DNA of 64,000 bases. Source: Stakelama portus (GTDB taxonomy: Bacteria > Pseudomonadota > Alphaproteobacteria > Sphingomonadales > Sphingomonadaceae). This document shows, piece by piece, positions 1-8,621 of this stretch. Within the stretch, counting starts at the first letter, position 1. Every line of letters starts with the position of its first letter. The position numbers and the translations under genes were made by a program. The notes beneath the pieces were generated by a model. The model saw nothing but the letters and a program-made list of their open reading frames with translations, did no database searches and was not told the origin of the DNA. The stretch is taken from contig NZ_QFZL01000001.1 in assembly GCF_003171655.1 (NCBI RefSeq), forward strand, positions 1 through 64,000, given 5' to 3'.

Positions 1-6
1 TTGAGG

Positions 7-88
7 CAAAATGGCTCAGCGCAAGGAGGCAGGGCGCAGGAATATGGCGATATTTCAAGCTCTGCCGACGCAGCGCTGGGCCATTTTG
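7..88. repeat. palindromic intergenic element at window start
   Basis: Two 16-base arms, CAAAATGGCTCAGCGC (7-22) and GCGCTGGGCCATTTTG (73-88), are inverted copies with one mismatch that would be a G-U pair in RNA. A smaller inner stem AATAT/ATATT (41-45, 50-54) sits between them. A second imperfect inverted repeat follows at 130-140 and 167-177. The stretch 1-231 lies downstream of gph and contains no gene I can support; short open frames here look like by-products of the palindromes. It could be a terminator region or a dispersed repeat. Confidence 0.5.
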
Positions 89-231
89 GTCAAATCCCTT
101 CGGGACGCCGGAATGGCTTCCATCTCGGCCCAAAGCGGCCTTGGAAGGGCGCCCAGCCCTCCCGGCGGCCCCTTTGGCCCGATATGTTCGCCATTCCGGC
201 GCCTCGGCGGTGCCGTTTATGGGTTCACGAC

Positions 232-906
232 CTAGGTCCCCAGCCGCTGAAGCGTCGGGATCAGCTCGTCATAATGGTCGATCACCGCATCGGCCTCAAG
301 ATCCGCGGCAGTGCCGGTCAGAAAGCCGAAACTGACGCCGATGCTGGGAATGCCGGCGTTGCGCGCTGCGCCGGTGTCATAGATGGAATCGCCGACAAAG
401 GCGGCGCGGCCGCCGCCGCATCGCGCGATCATTTCGTGGATCGGTGCGGGCGATGGCTTGGCATTGCCCTTGCCCATCGTGTCGCCGCCGATGATGGTCT
501 GAAACCGGTCGGTCAGGCCGAGTTCGCCGAGCAGCTTGCGCGCGAAATTCTCGAATTTGTTGGTGACGACGGCGGTCTTCACGCCCATCGCATCGAGCCG
601 GTCGAGCGCGTCGAGCATGCCCGGAAACGGCCGGGTGCCGTCGGCGATATGCGCTTCATAATAGCGCAGCATCAGCTTGTAGAGACGGTTGAATTCATCG
701 TCGTCGCAGCCGCCGGTCTCTTCCAGCGTCTTGCGCAGCATGTTCTTGGCACCGCCGCCGATATTGGGCGTCACTTGCGTGGGAGTCAGCGGTTCACGGC
801 CAGCCTCGGCCAGTGCGTGGTTCACTGCAGCGACCAGATCGGGACTGGTATCGAGCAACGTACCGTCGAGATCGAATCCGACGATCTGAAAGGGAATCAT
901 GTCCAT
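232..906 (-). CDS. gph: phosphoglycolate phosphatase, HAD family
   Basis: This 224-residue protein carries the HAD motifs in order: FDLDGTLLDT near residue 10 (nucleophile Asp and acid/base Asp), a VVTNK threonine motif near 115, a lysine in the GNAKPSPAPI segment near 150, and VGDSIYDTGAA near 170. Length and the PFPGMLDALDRL cap-to-core region match phosphoglycolate phosphatases, which hydrolyse the 2-phosphoglycolate made by oxygenase activity or DNA repair. Other small phosphate esters are possible substrates, because HAD specificity is hard to read from sequence. It is divergent from glmU, with about 75 bases between the starts. Confidence 0.88.
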   Translation of the reverse strand: MDMIPFQIVGFDLDGTLLDTSPDLVAAVNHALAEAGREPLTPTQVTPNIGGGAKNMLRKTLEETGGCDDDEFNRLYKLMLRYYEAHIADGTRPFPGMLDALDRLDAMGVKTAVVTNKFENFARKLLGELGLTDRFQTIIGGDTMGKGNAKPSPAPIHEMIARCGGGRAAFVGDSIYDTGAARNAGIPSIGVSFGFLTGTAADLEADAVIDHYDELIPTLQRLGT

Positions 907-980
907 CCGCCCCCTGCTGCCCCGACCGGTATGGAAATGGCAACCCTAACGTGGCATCGCGGGCATCGCGTGGAGGGATC

Positions 981-2333
981 ATGACACAGCCGATAGCCGC
1001 AATCATCCTTGCTGCGGGCAAGGGGACGCGGATGAAATCCGACCTGCACAAGGTGCTGCACCCGATTGCCGGGCGCCCGATGCTGCTGCATCTCGTCGCC
1101 AGCGTCGCCCAATTATCGCCCGCGCGCACCATCGCCGTGGTCGGTGCCGGGCGCGAGCAGGTGGAAGCCGCGGTCGCGCCGCATGGTGTCGATACCGTGC
1201 ATCAGGCCGAACAGCTGGGCACCGGCCATGCCGTGCGTCAGGCCGAGGAAGCGTTGCGCGGCTTCGATGGCGATGTGCTGATCCTCTATGGCGATGTGCC
1301 TTTGGTGTCGCCCGAAACGATGCAGCGGATGCTCGACCGGCTCCATGCCGGGGATGCGCCCGCCACGGTGGTGCTCGGCTTTCGCCCCGATGATCCCGGC
1401 GCCTATGGCCGGATCATCGCCGACGATCATGGCCGTATCGCCAAGATGGTCGAATATAAGGATGCGAGCGACGCCGAGCGTGCGGTCACCCTGTGCAATT
1501 CGGGTCTGATGGCGGTGCGTGCGCGCGATTTGTTCGCGTTGCTGGCGCGCGTCACCAACGACAATGCGGCGGGCGAATATTATCTGCCCGACATCGTCAT
1601 GCTTGCCGCCGCCGATGGTCGCTCCAGCGCAGTGATCGAAACCGACGCGCATGAAGTGGCCGGCGTCAACAGCCGCGCTGAACTCGCCGGGCTCGAGCGC
1701 GCCTGGCAGGACAAGCGCCGCGCACAGGCAATGGCGGATGGCGTGACCCTGATCGCGCCGGAAACGGTCTGGTTTTCCCATGATACCCAGCTGGGCCGCG
1801 ACGTGACGGTCGAGCCCAATGTCGTGTTCGGCCCCGGCGTCACCATCGCCGATACGGTCGTCATCCACGCCTTTTCGCATCTGGAAGGCGCGCGCGTTGC
1901 CAGCGGCGCATCCGTCGGCCCCTATGCGCGGTTGCGCCCCGGCTCGGTGCTCGAGGAAGACGCAAAGATCGGCAATTTCGTCGAAATGAAGAAAGCCGTG
2001 CTCGGCAAGGGTGCGAAGGCGAGCCACCTTACCTATCTGGGCGATGCCAGCGTGGGTGCTGGCGCCAATATCGGGGCGGGCACGATCACCTGTAACTATG
2101 ACGGCTTCCTGAAATATCAGACGGTGATCGGGGAAGGCGCCTTTATCGGATCGAACAGCGCGCTGGTCGCGCCGGTTACGATCGGCGATGGCGCAATCGT
2201 CGGCGCGGGATCGGTGGTGACGCGCGATGTAGAGGCCGATGCGCTGGCGCTGGCGCGCGGGCGGCAGGAGGCGCTGCCCGGCTGGGCCAAGCGCTTCCGC
2301 GGCAAGATGGCCGAACGAAAAGGAAAGAAATGA
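981..2333 (+). CDS. glmU: bifunctional GlcNAc-1-P uridyltransferase / GlcN-1-P acetyltransferase
   Basis: A 450-residue GlmU, normal length. The N-terminal pyrophosphorylase domain has LAAGKGTRMKSDLHKVLH at residues 10-27, with the Gly-rich loop and substrate lysine. The C-terminal third is a left-handed beta-helix acyltransferase domain rich in hexapeptide repeats (for example GAGTITCNYDG). It makes UDP-GlcNAc in the cytoplasm for peptidoglycan, lipopolysaccharide and, here, probably polysaccharide precursors. The start at 981 follows GGAGGG by three bases and gives the standard GlmU N-terminus; the frame is open further upstream, but that part overlaps gph antisense. The next gene overlaps it by ATGA. 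glmS lies 1.7 kb downstream. Confidence 0.97.
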   Translation: MTQPIAAIILAAGKGTRMKSDLHKVLHPIAGRPMLLHLVASVAQLSPARTIAVVGAGREQVEAAVAPHGVDTVHQAEQLGTGHAVRQAEEALRGFDGDVLILYGDVPLVSPETMQRMLDRLHAGDAPATVVLGFRPDDPGAYGRIIADDHGRIAKMVEYKDASDAERAVTLCNSGLMAVRARDLFALLARVTNDNAAGEYYLPDIVMLAAADGRSSAVIETDAHEVAGVNSRAELAGLERAWQDKRRAQAMADGVTLIAPETVWFSHDTQLGRDVTVEPNVVFGPGVTIADTVVIHAFSHLEGARVASGASVGPYARLRPGSVLEEDAKIGNFVEMKKAVLGKGAKASHLTYLGDASVGAGANIGAGTITCNYDGFLKYQTVIGEGAFIGSNSALVAPVTIGDGAIVGAGSVVTRDVEADALALARGRQEALPGWAKRFRGKMAERKGKK

Positions 2334-2641
2334 CGGATCGATATCAGGGCAAGCCGTTCCTCAAGCTGCTCGATTCCTATGTGCTCGACAGTATCGGACA
2401 TCTTGATGCGACCACGGAAGCCGCGCTGACGGCGATGGAGCCCCAGCTTCGCCATCAGCTGAAGATGCAGGGCGGGTGGCGCGACATGGTCGTGGCGCAG
2501 ATGCAGTTTCCCAAGGGGATGGAAGGCGCGATCAAGGAAGTGTGGGAAAAGGGCAAACCGCAATTCCGCGCGACTCAGGGCCGCGAGCCTGATCCGGTCG
2601 AATTCACCCATGTGTTTGTGGACACCAATTTCCCGCATTGA
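2330..2641 (+). CDS. conserved-looking small protein coupled to glmU
   Basis: A 103-residue soluble protein of unrecognised family. Its ATG overlaps the glmU stop in an ATGA quartet, so translation is probably coupled. There is no signal peptide or membrane segment. The sequence is mixed alpha/beta in appearance, with an acidic KEVWEKGK segment and a C-terminal FTHVFVDTNFPH. Codon use matches its neighbours and the frame is bounded tightly, so it is very likely a real gene. Its tie to glmU suggests a role near amino-sugar metabolism, but nothing in the sequence says what. Confidence 0.75.
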   Translation: MTDRYQGKPFLKLLDSYVLDSIGHLDATTEAALTAMEPQLRHQLKMQGGWRDMVVAQMQFPKGMEGAIKEVWEKGKPQFRATQGREPDPVEFTHVFVDTNFPH

Positions 2642-2642
2642 G

Positions 2643-2704
2643 CGGGTCGGGCATTTTCGACCCGAAGCGAAGCCGGCGGCAGCCCCGATCGGGACCGCCG
2701 CCGG
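2643..2704. terminator. two hairpins between convergent genes
   Basis: CGGGTCG (2643-2649) pairs with CGACCCG (2658-2664), and CCGGCGGC (2673-2680) pairs perfectly with GCCGCCGG (2697-2704). They fill the space between two convergent genes, as bidirectional terminators do. Neither is followed by a clear T tract, so termination efficiency is uncertain. Confidence 0.45.
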
Positions 2705-2710
2705 AGCTAT

Positions 2711-3289
2711 TCAGTCGTTGTCGCCGGTATAGGGCGGCAGCTTGTCGAGCTTTGCGACGCGATCGGCAAAGTCCGCCGCATCGGCCGGAGCCAGATTGGG
2801 GCGGCCCGACATGATGCCCATGCGCACCGTGCACCGGACATATTGGGTTTCGCCTTCCTCGACTTCGAGACGCAGATTGTCACGCGCTTCGCTGCGGACA
2901 TTGAATTCATGCGGTCCGGGCGTCGTGGCATAGACGAAATATTTGCCCGGCGGCAGGCGGTTGACCACCGTATCGCCTTCGCGAACGCGGCAACTGACCG
3001 CCGCGCCCACCAGTCCGCCGGTACGATAAAAGACGATCTGACCCATGCCCGCCGCCGGTGCGGGAACAGGACCTTCGGCGACGGCAGGCGCCTCTGGCGC
3101 TTCGACAGCCGTTTCGACGGATTCGGTGGCTTCGACTGTTTCGGCCGCTGGCGCTTCGGCCTCCGCCTGGACTTCGGCGGCGGTCGGCGTGGTGGCTTCT
3201 TGTGCAGCAGCGTCCTGGGCCGCCGCCGGGATGGCCGCGAAGCCAAGGGCGAGTGCAGCCGGCAACAGCACCGTATGGATACGACGCAT
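2711..3289 (-). CDS. exported protein with Ala/Glu-rich linker and DUF2846-like domain
   Basis: 192 residues. An N-terminal signal peptide (hydrophobic stretch ending in AAIPAAAQD near residue 25) is followed by a low-complexity Ala/Glu/Val/Pro linker to about residue 82. A compact C-terminal domain has the pattern of DUF2846-type beta proteins (VFYRTGGLVGAAVSC, then LPPGKYFVYATTPGPHEF). It is probably periplasmic or envelope-attached; no lipobox is evident. Function unknown. The linker suggests reach across the periplasm or to a membrane partner. The next gene upstream on the same strand (3317-3949) is 27 bases away and also encodes an exported protein, so the two may form an operon. Confidence 0.75.
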   Translation of the reverse strand: MRRIHTVLLPAALALGFAAIPAAAQDAAAQEATTPTAAEVQAEAEAPAAETVEATESVETAVEAPEAPAVAEGPVPAPAAGMGQIVFYRTGGLVGAAVSCRVREGDTVVNRLPPGKYFVYATTPGPHEFNVRSEARDNLRLEVEEGETQYVRCTVRMGIMSGRPNLAPADAADFADRVAKLDKLPPYTGDND

Positions 3290-3316
3290 TATTCGGTTTC
3301 CTTTCTGGAAGATGGT

Positions 3317-3949
3317 TCAGCCGGCTTCGGCCGGTCTTTCGTCGTTCGCCCGATTTTCTGATTCAGGAATCGCTTCGCCCGCAGGCGGCGAGTCATTCTC
3401 TGCCGCGACTGCAGGTAGCCGCGTGTCGCTCGCGACGCTGGCATGTGCGCGCGTGCCCGGCGTCAGCGTGATCTCCTTGCCGGTGATCAGCAGGCCCAGC
3501 ACCGGCGATACGGCCAGCGCGGCAAGCGTTGCAGTGCTTTCATGGCTCTCGCCATGGCTCGATCCATAGCGGAACCGCCGCAACGGCACATGGACCGGGC
3601 CGAGTTCGATATAGCGGGCGGCGAGGATCAGTTCGCCCGCACGGCCACCAAAGCCGGCGTGCGCGGCATGCACCACTTCGCCGACCCCTTCCGCACCCAT
3701 GGGAATCACGATCTGCCCGTCGACCATCACCGGTTCGGCCACGCGAAAGGTGAACGCGTCCAGTGTCTTGCTGATCTTGCTGCCGACCGGCTGCGTGATT
3801 TCGATCTCGACGATCGTGTTGGCCGCAAGCATGCAGCATGGATCGTCGGTCGCGATTTGCGTGGTATATTGCTGTGTCGTGAATCGCGTTGCGCTGCCCG
3901 CCGTTGCCACCGGCAGCATGAGCGCTACGGCAAGAAAATACCGCACCAT
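3317..3949 (-). CDS. exported protein of unknown function
   Basis: 210 residues beginning with a signal peptide (MVRYFLAVALMLPVATAGSA). The middle part resembles a beta-barrel with the phrases VEIEITQPVGSKISKTLD and VIPMGAEGVGEVVHA, reminiscent of TrbI-like C-terminal folds in which a default value is set as positive, but that similarity is only by eye. A hydrophobic segment LAALAVSPVLGLLITG lies near residue 143. The C-terminal 40 residues are polar and disordered. The ATG is preceded by GGGGAT at a suitable distance. It is divergent from glmS and likely shares a transcript with the exported DUF2846-like gene downstream. Confidence 0.7.
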   Translation of the reverse strand: MVRYFLAVALMLPVATAGSATRFTTQQYTTQIATDDPCCMLAANTIVEIEITQPVGSKISKTLDAFTFRVAEPVMVDGQIVIPMGAEGVGEVVHAAHAGFGGRAGELILAARYIELGPVHVPLRRFRYGSSHGESHESTATLAALAVSPVLGLLITGKEITLTPGTRAHASVASDTRLPAVAAENDSPPAGEAIPESENRANDERPAEAG

Positions 3950-4049
3950 CGAGCATCCCCCAATACCCTGATCGCGACGCTAGTGCGGGGATAGCATTCT
4001 GCCTAGTCGAATTCGCATCGCCCGGCATTTTTGCACTCTAGGTTTTTAA

Positions 4050-4071
4050 CCTTCTCCCGCTTAGGAGAAGG
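4050..4071 (+). promoter_or_regulatory. hairpin sequestering the glmS ribosome binding site
   Basis: CCTTCTCC (4050-4057) and GGAGAAGG (4064-4071) form a perfect 8-bp stem with loop CGCTTA. The right arm is the Shine-Dalgarno sequence, and the glmS ATG begins two bases after it. A competing short stem GGTT/AACC lies just upstream (4041-4051) and shares the first bases of the left arm. The layout would close the ribosome site unless opened by a protein, RNA or ribosome loading. Confidence 0.6.
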
Positions 4072-4073
4072 GC

Positions 4074-5897
4074 ATGTGCGGAATCGTCGGAATCCTGGGG
4101 ACGTCGGAAGTCGCGGAGCGGCTGTTCGAGGGGCTGAAACGGCTCGAATATCGCGGCTATGATTCAGCGGGCATCGCCACGCTGCACGACGGCGCGATCG
4201 ACCGCCGTCGTGCCGAGGGCAAGCTCGCCAATCTGGGCGCGCGGCTGGCGGAACATCCGCTGCCCGGCACGATCGGCATCGCCCATACCCGCTGGGCGAC
4301 GCATGGCGCGCCGACCGAGGATAATGCCCATCCGCATATCGTCGGCGACGTCACCATCGTCCACAATGGCATCATCGAGAATTTCAAGCCGCTGCGCGAC
4401 GAACTGATCGCCGATGGGCGGACGTTCAACAGCCAGACCGATACCGAAGTTGTCGCGCATCTGGTCGATCGCGAGTTGCAGCGCGGCCTGTCTCCGCAGG
4501 ACGCGGTCGCGTCGGTGCTGCCACGGTTGCATGGCGCCTTTGCCATCGCCTTCCTGTTCGCCAGCCAGCCTGATCTGCTGATCGCCGCGCGGCTCGGCGC
4601 ACCGCTGACCGTGGGCTATGGCGAGGGTGAGAATTATCTCGGCTCCGACGCGCATGCGCTTGCCGGCCTTACCCAGCGTATCGCCTATCTCGACGAAGGC
4701 GACTGGGCAGTGCTGACGCGTGACAGCATCGACGTGTTCGATCGCGACAATAATCCCGTCACCCGGCCCATCGTGCCGTCCGGCGTGTCGCCCGCGATGA
4801 TCGACAAGGGCAATCATCGCCACTTCATGCAGAAGGAAATCTACGAACAGCCCGTCGTCGTTGCCCAGACGCTGCAATCCTATGTGCGGCCGGTGGAACA
4901 GATGGTAGCGCTGCCCGACATGGATTTCGACCTTGCGGGTGTCGAACGCGTGGCGATCGTCGCCTGCGGCACCGCGAGCTATGTCGGGATGATCGGCAAA
5001 TACTGGATCGAGCGGTTCGCGCGGGTGCCGGTCGAAGTCGATGTCGCGTCGGAGTTTCGCTATCGCGACCCGGTGCTGTTGCCCAATACGCTGGGCGTCG
5101 TCGTCAGCCAATCGGGCGAGACGGCGGACACGCTCGCGGCGCTGCGCCACATGAAGGAACATGGCGTCACGACCGCCGGCATCATCAATGTGCCGACCAG
5201 TTCGATGGCGCGCGAAGTCGATCTGCTGCTCTCGACGCATGCCGGGCCCGAGATCGGCGTCGCTTCGACCAAGGCATTTACCTGTCAGCTTGCCGTCATG
5301 GCGGCGCTGGCGGTCAATCTGGCGCGCGCCAAGGGCAAGCTAGACCCGGCGGAAGAGCGTGAGATCGTCCGCCACCTGATCGAAGCGCCCGCCAGCATCA
5401 ACGCGGCGCTGGCGCATGACGATGAAATCGAGGCGATGGCGCATACGATCGCACAGGCGCGCGACGTACTCTATCTGGGCCGAGGTCCGGATTATCCGCT
5501 CGCGCTCGAAGGGGCGCTGAAGCTCAAGGAAATCAGCTATATTCATGCCGAAGGCTATGCCTCGGGCGAAATGAAGCATGGGCCGATCGCGCTGATCGAC
5601 GACAATGTGCCGCTGATCGTGCTCGCGCCGTCAGGGCCGCTGTTCGACAAGACCGTGTCGAATATGCAGGAAGCGCAGGCGCGCGGCGCGCGCGTCGTCC
5701 TCATTTCCGATGCCGAAGGGCTCAGGCTGGCGGGCGAGGATGCAGTCGCGACGATCGAAATGCCCAAGGTGCATCCGCTGATCGCGCCGATCGTCTATGC
5801 CGTGCCGGTGCAGCTGCTCGCCTATCACGTCGCAGTCGCCAAGGGCACCGACGTCGACCAGCCGCGCAATCTCGCCAAATCGGTAACGGTGGAATAG
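4074..5897 (+). CDS. glmS: glutamine--fructose-6-phosphate aminotransferase (isomerizing)
   Basis: A 607-residue GlmS, the family's usual length. Mature Cys1 follows the initiator Met (MCGIVGILG), giving an Ntn-type glutaminase domain with HTRWATHG near residue 70 and HNGIIENF near 100. Two SIS sugar-phosphate domains follow (CGTASYVG and SQSGETADT in the first, EGALKLKEISY in the second). The end DQPRNLAKSVTVE is the canonical C-terminus. It makes glucosamine-6-phosphate, the committed step to UDP-GlcNAc. Its ribosome site lies in a perfect hairpin, a possible translational control point. It is convergent with a response-regulator gene that ends one base after it. Confidence 0.98.
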   Translation: MCGIVGILGTSEVAERLFEGLKRLEYRGYDSAGIATLHDGAIDRRRAEGKLANLGARLAEHPLPGTIGIAHTRWATHGAPTEDNAHPHIVGDVTIVHNGIIENFKPLRDELIADGRTFNSQTDTEVVAHLVDRELQRGLSPQDAVASVLPRLHGAFAIAFLFASQPDLLIAARLGAPLTVGYGEGENYLGSDAHALAGLTQRIAYLDEGDWAVLTRDSIDVFDRDNNPVTRPIVPSGVSPAMIDKGNHRHFMQKEIYEQPVVVAQTLQSYVRPVEQMVALPDMDFDLAGVERVAIVACGTASYVGMIGKYWIERFARVPVEVDVASEFRYRDPVLLPNTLGVVVSQSGETADTLAALRHMKEHGVTTAGIINVPTSSMAREVDLLLSTHAGPEIGVASTKAFTCQLAVMAALAVNLARAKGKLDPAEEREIVRHLIEAPASINAALAHDDEIEAMAHTIAQARDVLYLGRGPDYPLALEGALKLKEISYIHAEGYASGEMKHGPIALIDDNVPLIVLAPSGPLFDKTVSNMQEAQARGARVVLISDAEGLRLAGEDAVATIEMPKVHPLIAPIVYAVPVQLLAYHVAVAKGTDVDQPRNLAKSVTVE

Positions 5898-5898
5898 C

Positions 5899-6255
5899 TC
5901 AGAGCGTCAGCACGCGCTCGAGCGCGCTACGCACCTGTTCTTCGCAATAGGGTTTGCACACCAGCGGAACGTCGCTGCCGATATTGGCAGCGGCACCATA
6001 TCCGGTCGCGAAAATATAGGGGATGCCGCGCGCACGCAGAACACCCGCGATCGGATCGCTGCGTTCGCCGCCCAGATTGACGTCGAGGATCGCCGCGTCG
6101 GCATCCTCCGCTTCGGCCAGAACCAGGCCATCGGCAAGGCGCGAAGCGGGACCGATTACCGTGCAGCCGAAATCGAGCAGCATGTCCTCAAGGCACATTG
6201 CCACGACCGGTTCGTCTTCGACGATCAGAATTTTACGCCCCACAAGCACCCTCAC
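5899..6255 (-). CDS. single-domain response regulator
   Basis: 118 residues, one receiver domain and no output domain. The acidic pair is EDE after KILIV, the phosphoacceptor Asp is in AAILDVNLGGE near residue 57, the Thr/Ala switch position is in IFATGYG and the lysine is in LVCKPY. The GTG start at 6255 overlaps the stop of the upstream kinase gene (GTGA), so the two are translationally coupled. Such short CRR-type receivers paired with HWE kinases are common in sphingomonads and relay phosphate to a target not encoded here. The longer N-terminus before KILIV is unusual but short. Confidence 0.9.
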   Translation of the reverse strand: MRVLVGRKILIVEDEPVVAMCLEDMLLDFGCTVIGPASRLADGLVLAEAEDADAAILDVNLGGERSDPIAGVLRARGIPYIFATGYGAAANIGSDVPLVCKPYCEEQVRSALERVLTL

Positions 6256-8420
6256 GCTTCCATATCCGGGAGCGGAGCGTCGACTTCGCAGCGCACACCC
6301 TCCCGCGGAAACATAATGCGCACTGTCCCTCCGAGTTCCACCGCGAGTCCGCGTTCGATCATCCGGGTGCCGAAACCGCGTCGATTCGGGACAGATACAG
6401 GCGGTCCGCCCGCTTCTGTCCAGGACAATTTCAGCCTTAGCCCCGATTCATCGCGAACCTTGTCCCAGCGTATATCGACCGTGCCGGTATCGTTCGACAG
6501 CGCGCCATGTTTGACCGCATTGGTCGCCAGCTCGTGCATCGCCAGCGCCAGCGAAATCGCCGTCTTGGGCTCCAGCGGCAGATCGGGTCCTTCGATATGG
6601 CAGCGTTGGCCATCGCAATGCGGCGACATCGCGTCTGCCATTACCTTGCGGATCGATACCGGGCTCCACAGCTCGCGCGTCAGCAGGTCATGCGCTTCGG
6701 CCAGGGCCGCCAGCCGGCCTTCGAACGCCTTGCGCGCGGCAAGCGGCACGCCGGGATCGCGGAATGTCTGCTGGGCAATCCCCTGAACGATCGCCAGCGT
6801 GTTCTTCACGCGGTGATTGAGTTCGTCGATCAGCAGCCGCTGGTGCAATTCGAATCGCTTGGATTCGGTCACGTCGCGCGCGATCGCCTGAAGGCCGATG
6901 GGAGCGCCATCGGGGTCATATGTCAGCCGGGAGTTGATTTCCCACACCAGCTCGGAACCATCGCGGGTCTGGATGCGGATCGAGTAGCGCGTCGCGCCGC
7001 CATGATCGAGCTTGTGCTGCAGCAGCTTGCCCGCGACATCAAATTGTTCGGGCGCCAGAAAATCGCCCACCGAACGCCCGATGATTTCGCTTTCGGGATG
7101 GCCGAGCGCCGACACCACCGCCGGGTTGACCGATGTTATCCGCTGTTCGAGGTCGCACGTGATGATGTAATCATTGGCTTCTTCGAAAATGGTGCGGAAT
7201 CGTATTTCGCTGGCGCGCAGTTCGGCTTCGGCCTGTCTGCGATGGGTGATGTCGAACGAGACCGCGACGAAACGCAGATCGCCTTCATCGCCGACGATGA
7301 TCCTGCTGGCATGGCTTTGCAGCCAGCGTTCCTCGCCGGTGTCGGCGCGCAGGATGCGATATTCGATCTGGAACGGCGTCCCTTGTTCGAAACAGGCATA
7401 GGCGGCTTCGCGCACGCGCCGGACGTCTTCGGGGTGGATCCGCGCAAGCCAGTCGTCGACGCTGCCCCGGCCATCGGTCCGGCGCGGCAGCCCCAGCAAG
7501 TCGAAGCGATTGGCCGACCAGACCCCCTCCATCGTATCCAGATCGAGTTCCCAGGTCGCCATTCCGGCGCTTTCGACGGCGAGGCGAATGCTCTCCTCGC
7601 TCTTGCGCAGCGCGGCTTCGTCCTCCCGGCGCTGCGTAACGTCGAGCGTGACGCAGATCGATCCGACCGGCCGGTCTTCGGAATCGCGCACCAGCGCCGC
7701 CGAATTATTTACCCAGGCGATCCGGCCATCGCTGCGCACATATCGCTTTTCATGCGAATAGGGCACGCCGTCGCGCACCAGGTCGTTGAACAGCGAGATA
7801 TTCTGCCCAAGGTCATGCGGGTGCGTGATCGACTGCATCGTCCGCTCGAGCAGTTCCTCGCGCGACCAGCCGGAGATTTCGCAAAAACGGTCGTTGACCA
7901 TCGTGAACCTGCCGTGCAGGTCCACCTGGCTGAGGCCCGCCGTCCCCTGATTGATCAGCGCGAGCAGCTTTGCCTCGCGCTCGCGCAATTCGATGTCGGC
8001 CAGCTTGGTTTCGGTGATGTCGTTGGCGACGCCGACAAAGCCGATATGCTCTCCCGCCGCATTCCAGCGCGGTTGCGACTTGGATCGCAACCAGCGCCAT
8101 TCGCCGTCGCCACGCCGGAAGCGCCCGTCGAGCGTGAATGCCTTCAGGCTTGCCTCTCCCGCCAGCGATTCCGCCACGATCCGTTCGTAATCGTCGGGAT
8201 GAATGATCTCCCGCCAGTCGCGTTCCAGCGCCGTCTGATAATCGACGCCCAGAAATTCGACATAATAGCGATTCACGAAACTGCGTTTGCGCTCGAGGCT
8301 GGTCGTCCAGAAGGCGATGGGCGCGGCGTCGGCAATGGACCGGAATTCATCATCGTCATCAGGCACGGTCGACCCGGGCCCGGTCGACTTTGGATCCGCA
8401 TTCTCAATGGGCTCGGCCAT
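6252..8420 (-). CDS. HWE-family sensor histidine kinase with four PAS domains
   Basis: 722 residues, apparently cytoplasmic: no membrane segment was found. Four PAS domains with PAC tails lie at about residues 15-130, 145-260, 270-390 and 395-515, each ending in a DxT motif (NDITETK, LDVTQRR, FDITHRR, RDVTESK). The kinase core is of the HWE type: H-box DELNHRVKNTLAIVQ near 528, N-box HELATNAVKHG near 625 and the WTEAGGP element near 665. The ATG at 8420 follows AGGAAA at eight bases and gives a natural N-terminus; the frame stays open far upstream only by chance. It is the likely partner of the overlapping receiver. PAS cofactors cannot be told by eye; no LOV cysteine motif (NCRFLQ) was seen. 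Confidence 0.92.
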   Translation of the reverse strand: MAEPIENADPKSTGPGSTVPDDDDEFRSIADAAPIAFWTTSLERKRSFVNRYYVEFLGVDYQTALERDWREIIHPDDYERIVAESLAGEASLKAFTLDGRFRRGDGEWRWLRSKSQPRWNAAGEHIGFVGVANDITETKLADIELREREAKLLALINQGTAGLSQVDLHGRFTMVNDRFCEISGWSREELLERTMQSITHPHDLGQNISLFNDLVRDGVPYSHEKRYVRSDGRIAWVNNSAALVRDSEDRPVGSICVTLDVTQRREDEAALRKSEESIRLAVESAGMATWELDLDTMEGVWSANRFDLLGLPRRTDGRGSVDDWLARIHPEDVRRVREAAYACFEQGTPFQIEYRILRADTGEERWLQSHASRIIVGDEGDLRFVAVSFDITHRRQAEAELRASEIRFRTIFEEANDYIITCDLEQRITSVNPAVVSALGHPESEIIGRSVGDFLAPEQFDVAGKLLQHKLDHGGATRYSIRIQTRDGSELVWEINSRLTYDPDGAPIGLQAIARDVTESKRFELHQRLLIDELNHRVKNTLAIVQGIAQQTFRDPGVPLAARKAFEGRLAALAEAHDLLTRELWSPVSIRKVMADAMSPHCDGQRCHIEGPDLPLEPKTAISLALAMHELATNAVKHGALSNDTGTVDIRWDKVRDESGLRLKLSWTEAGGPPVSVPNRRGFGTRMIERGLAVELGGTVRIMFPREGVRCEVDAPLPDMEA

Positions 8421-8621
8421 CGTAGCTTTCCTAGAGATATTCGTCCGCAAATCAATCAAACGCGGCGCACGGGCGCGCCGCTCTTCGCGATGGCACGCGA
8501 AAGTCGCGCGACCGCATCGGGGAAGAACGCGAATATCCGGCGGCGGGTCCGCAATTTTACCTATGGTTAACGCCGTGCGGTTACTCCGTATCAACGCTGT
8601 TTTTTGGGGGGAGCACGACGG

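Noticed and set aside
4020..4073. glmS ribozyme
   Set aside because: The leader is far too short and none of the ribozyme's double-pseudoknot core is present; only a simple hairpin is seen.
6507..8570. Very long open frame (over 680 codons) opposite the HWE kinase
   Set aside because: It is antisense to a gene with clear PAS and kinase motifs; the translation shows the Arg/Gln/His-rich composition typical of antisense frames in GC-rich DNA.
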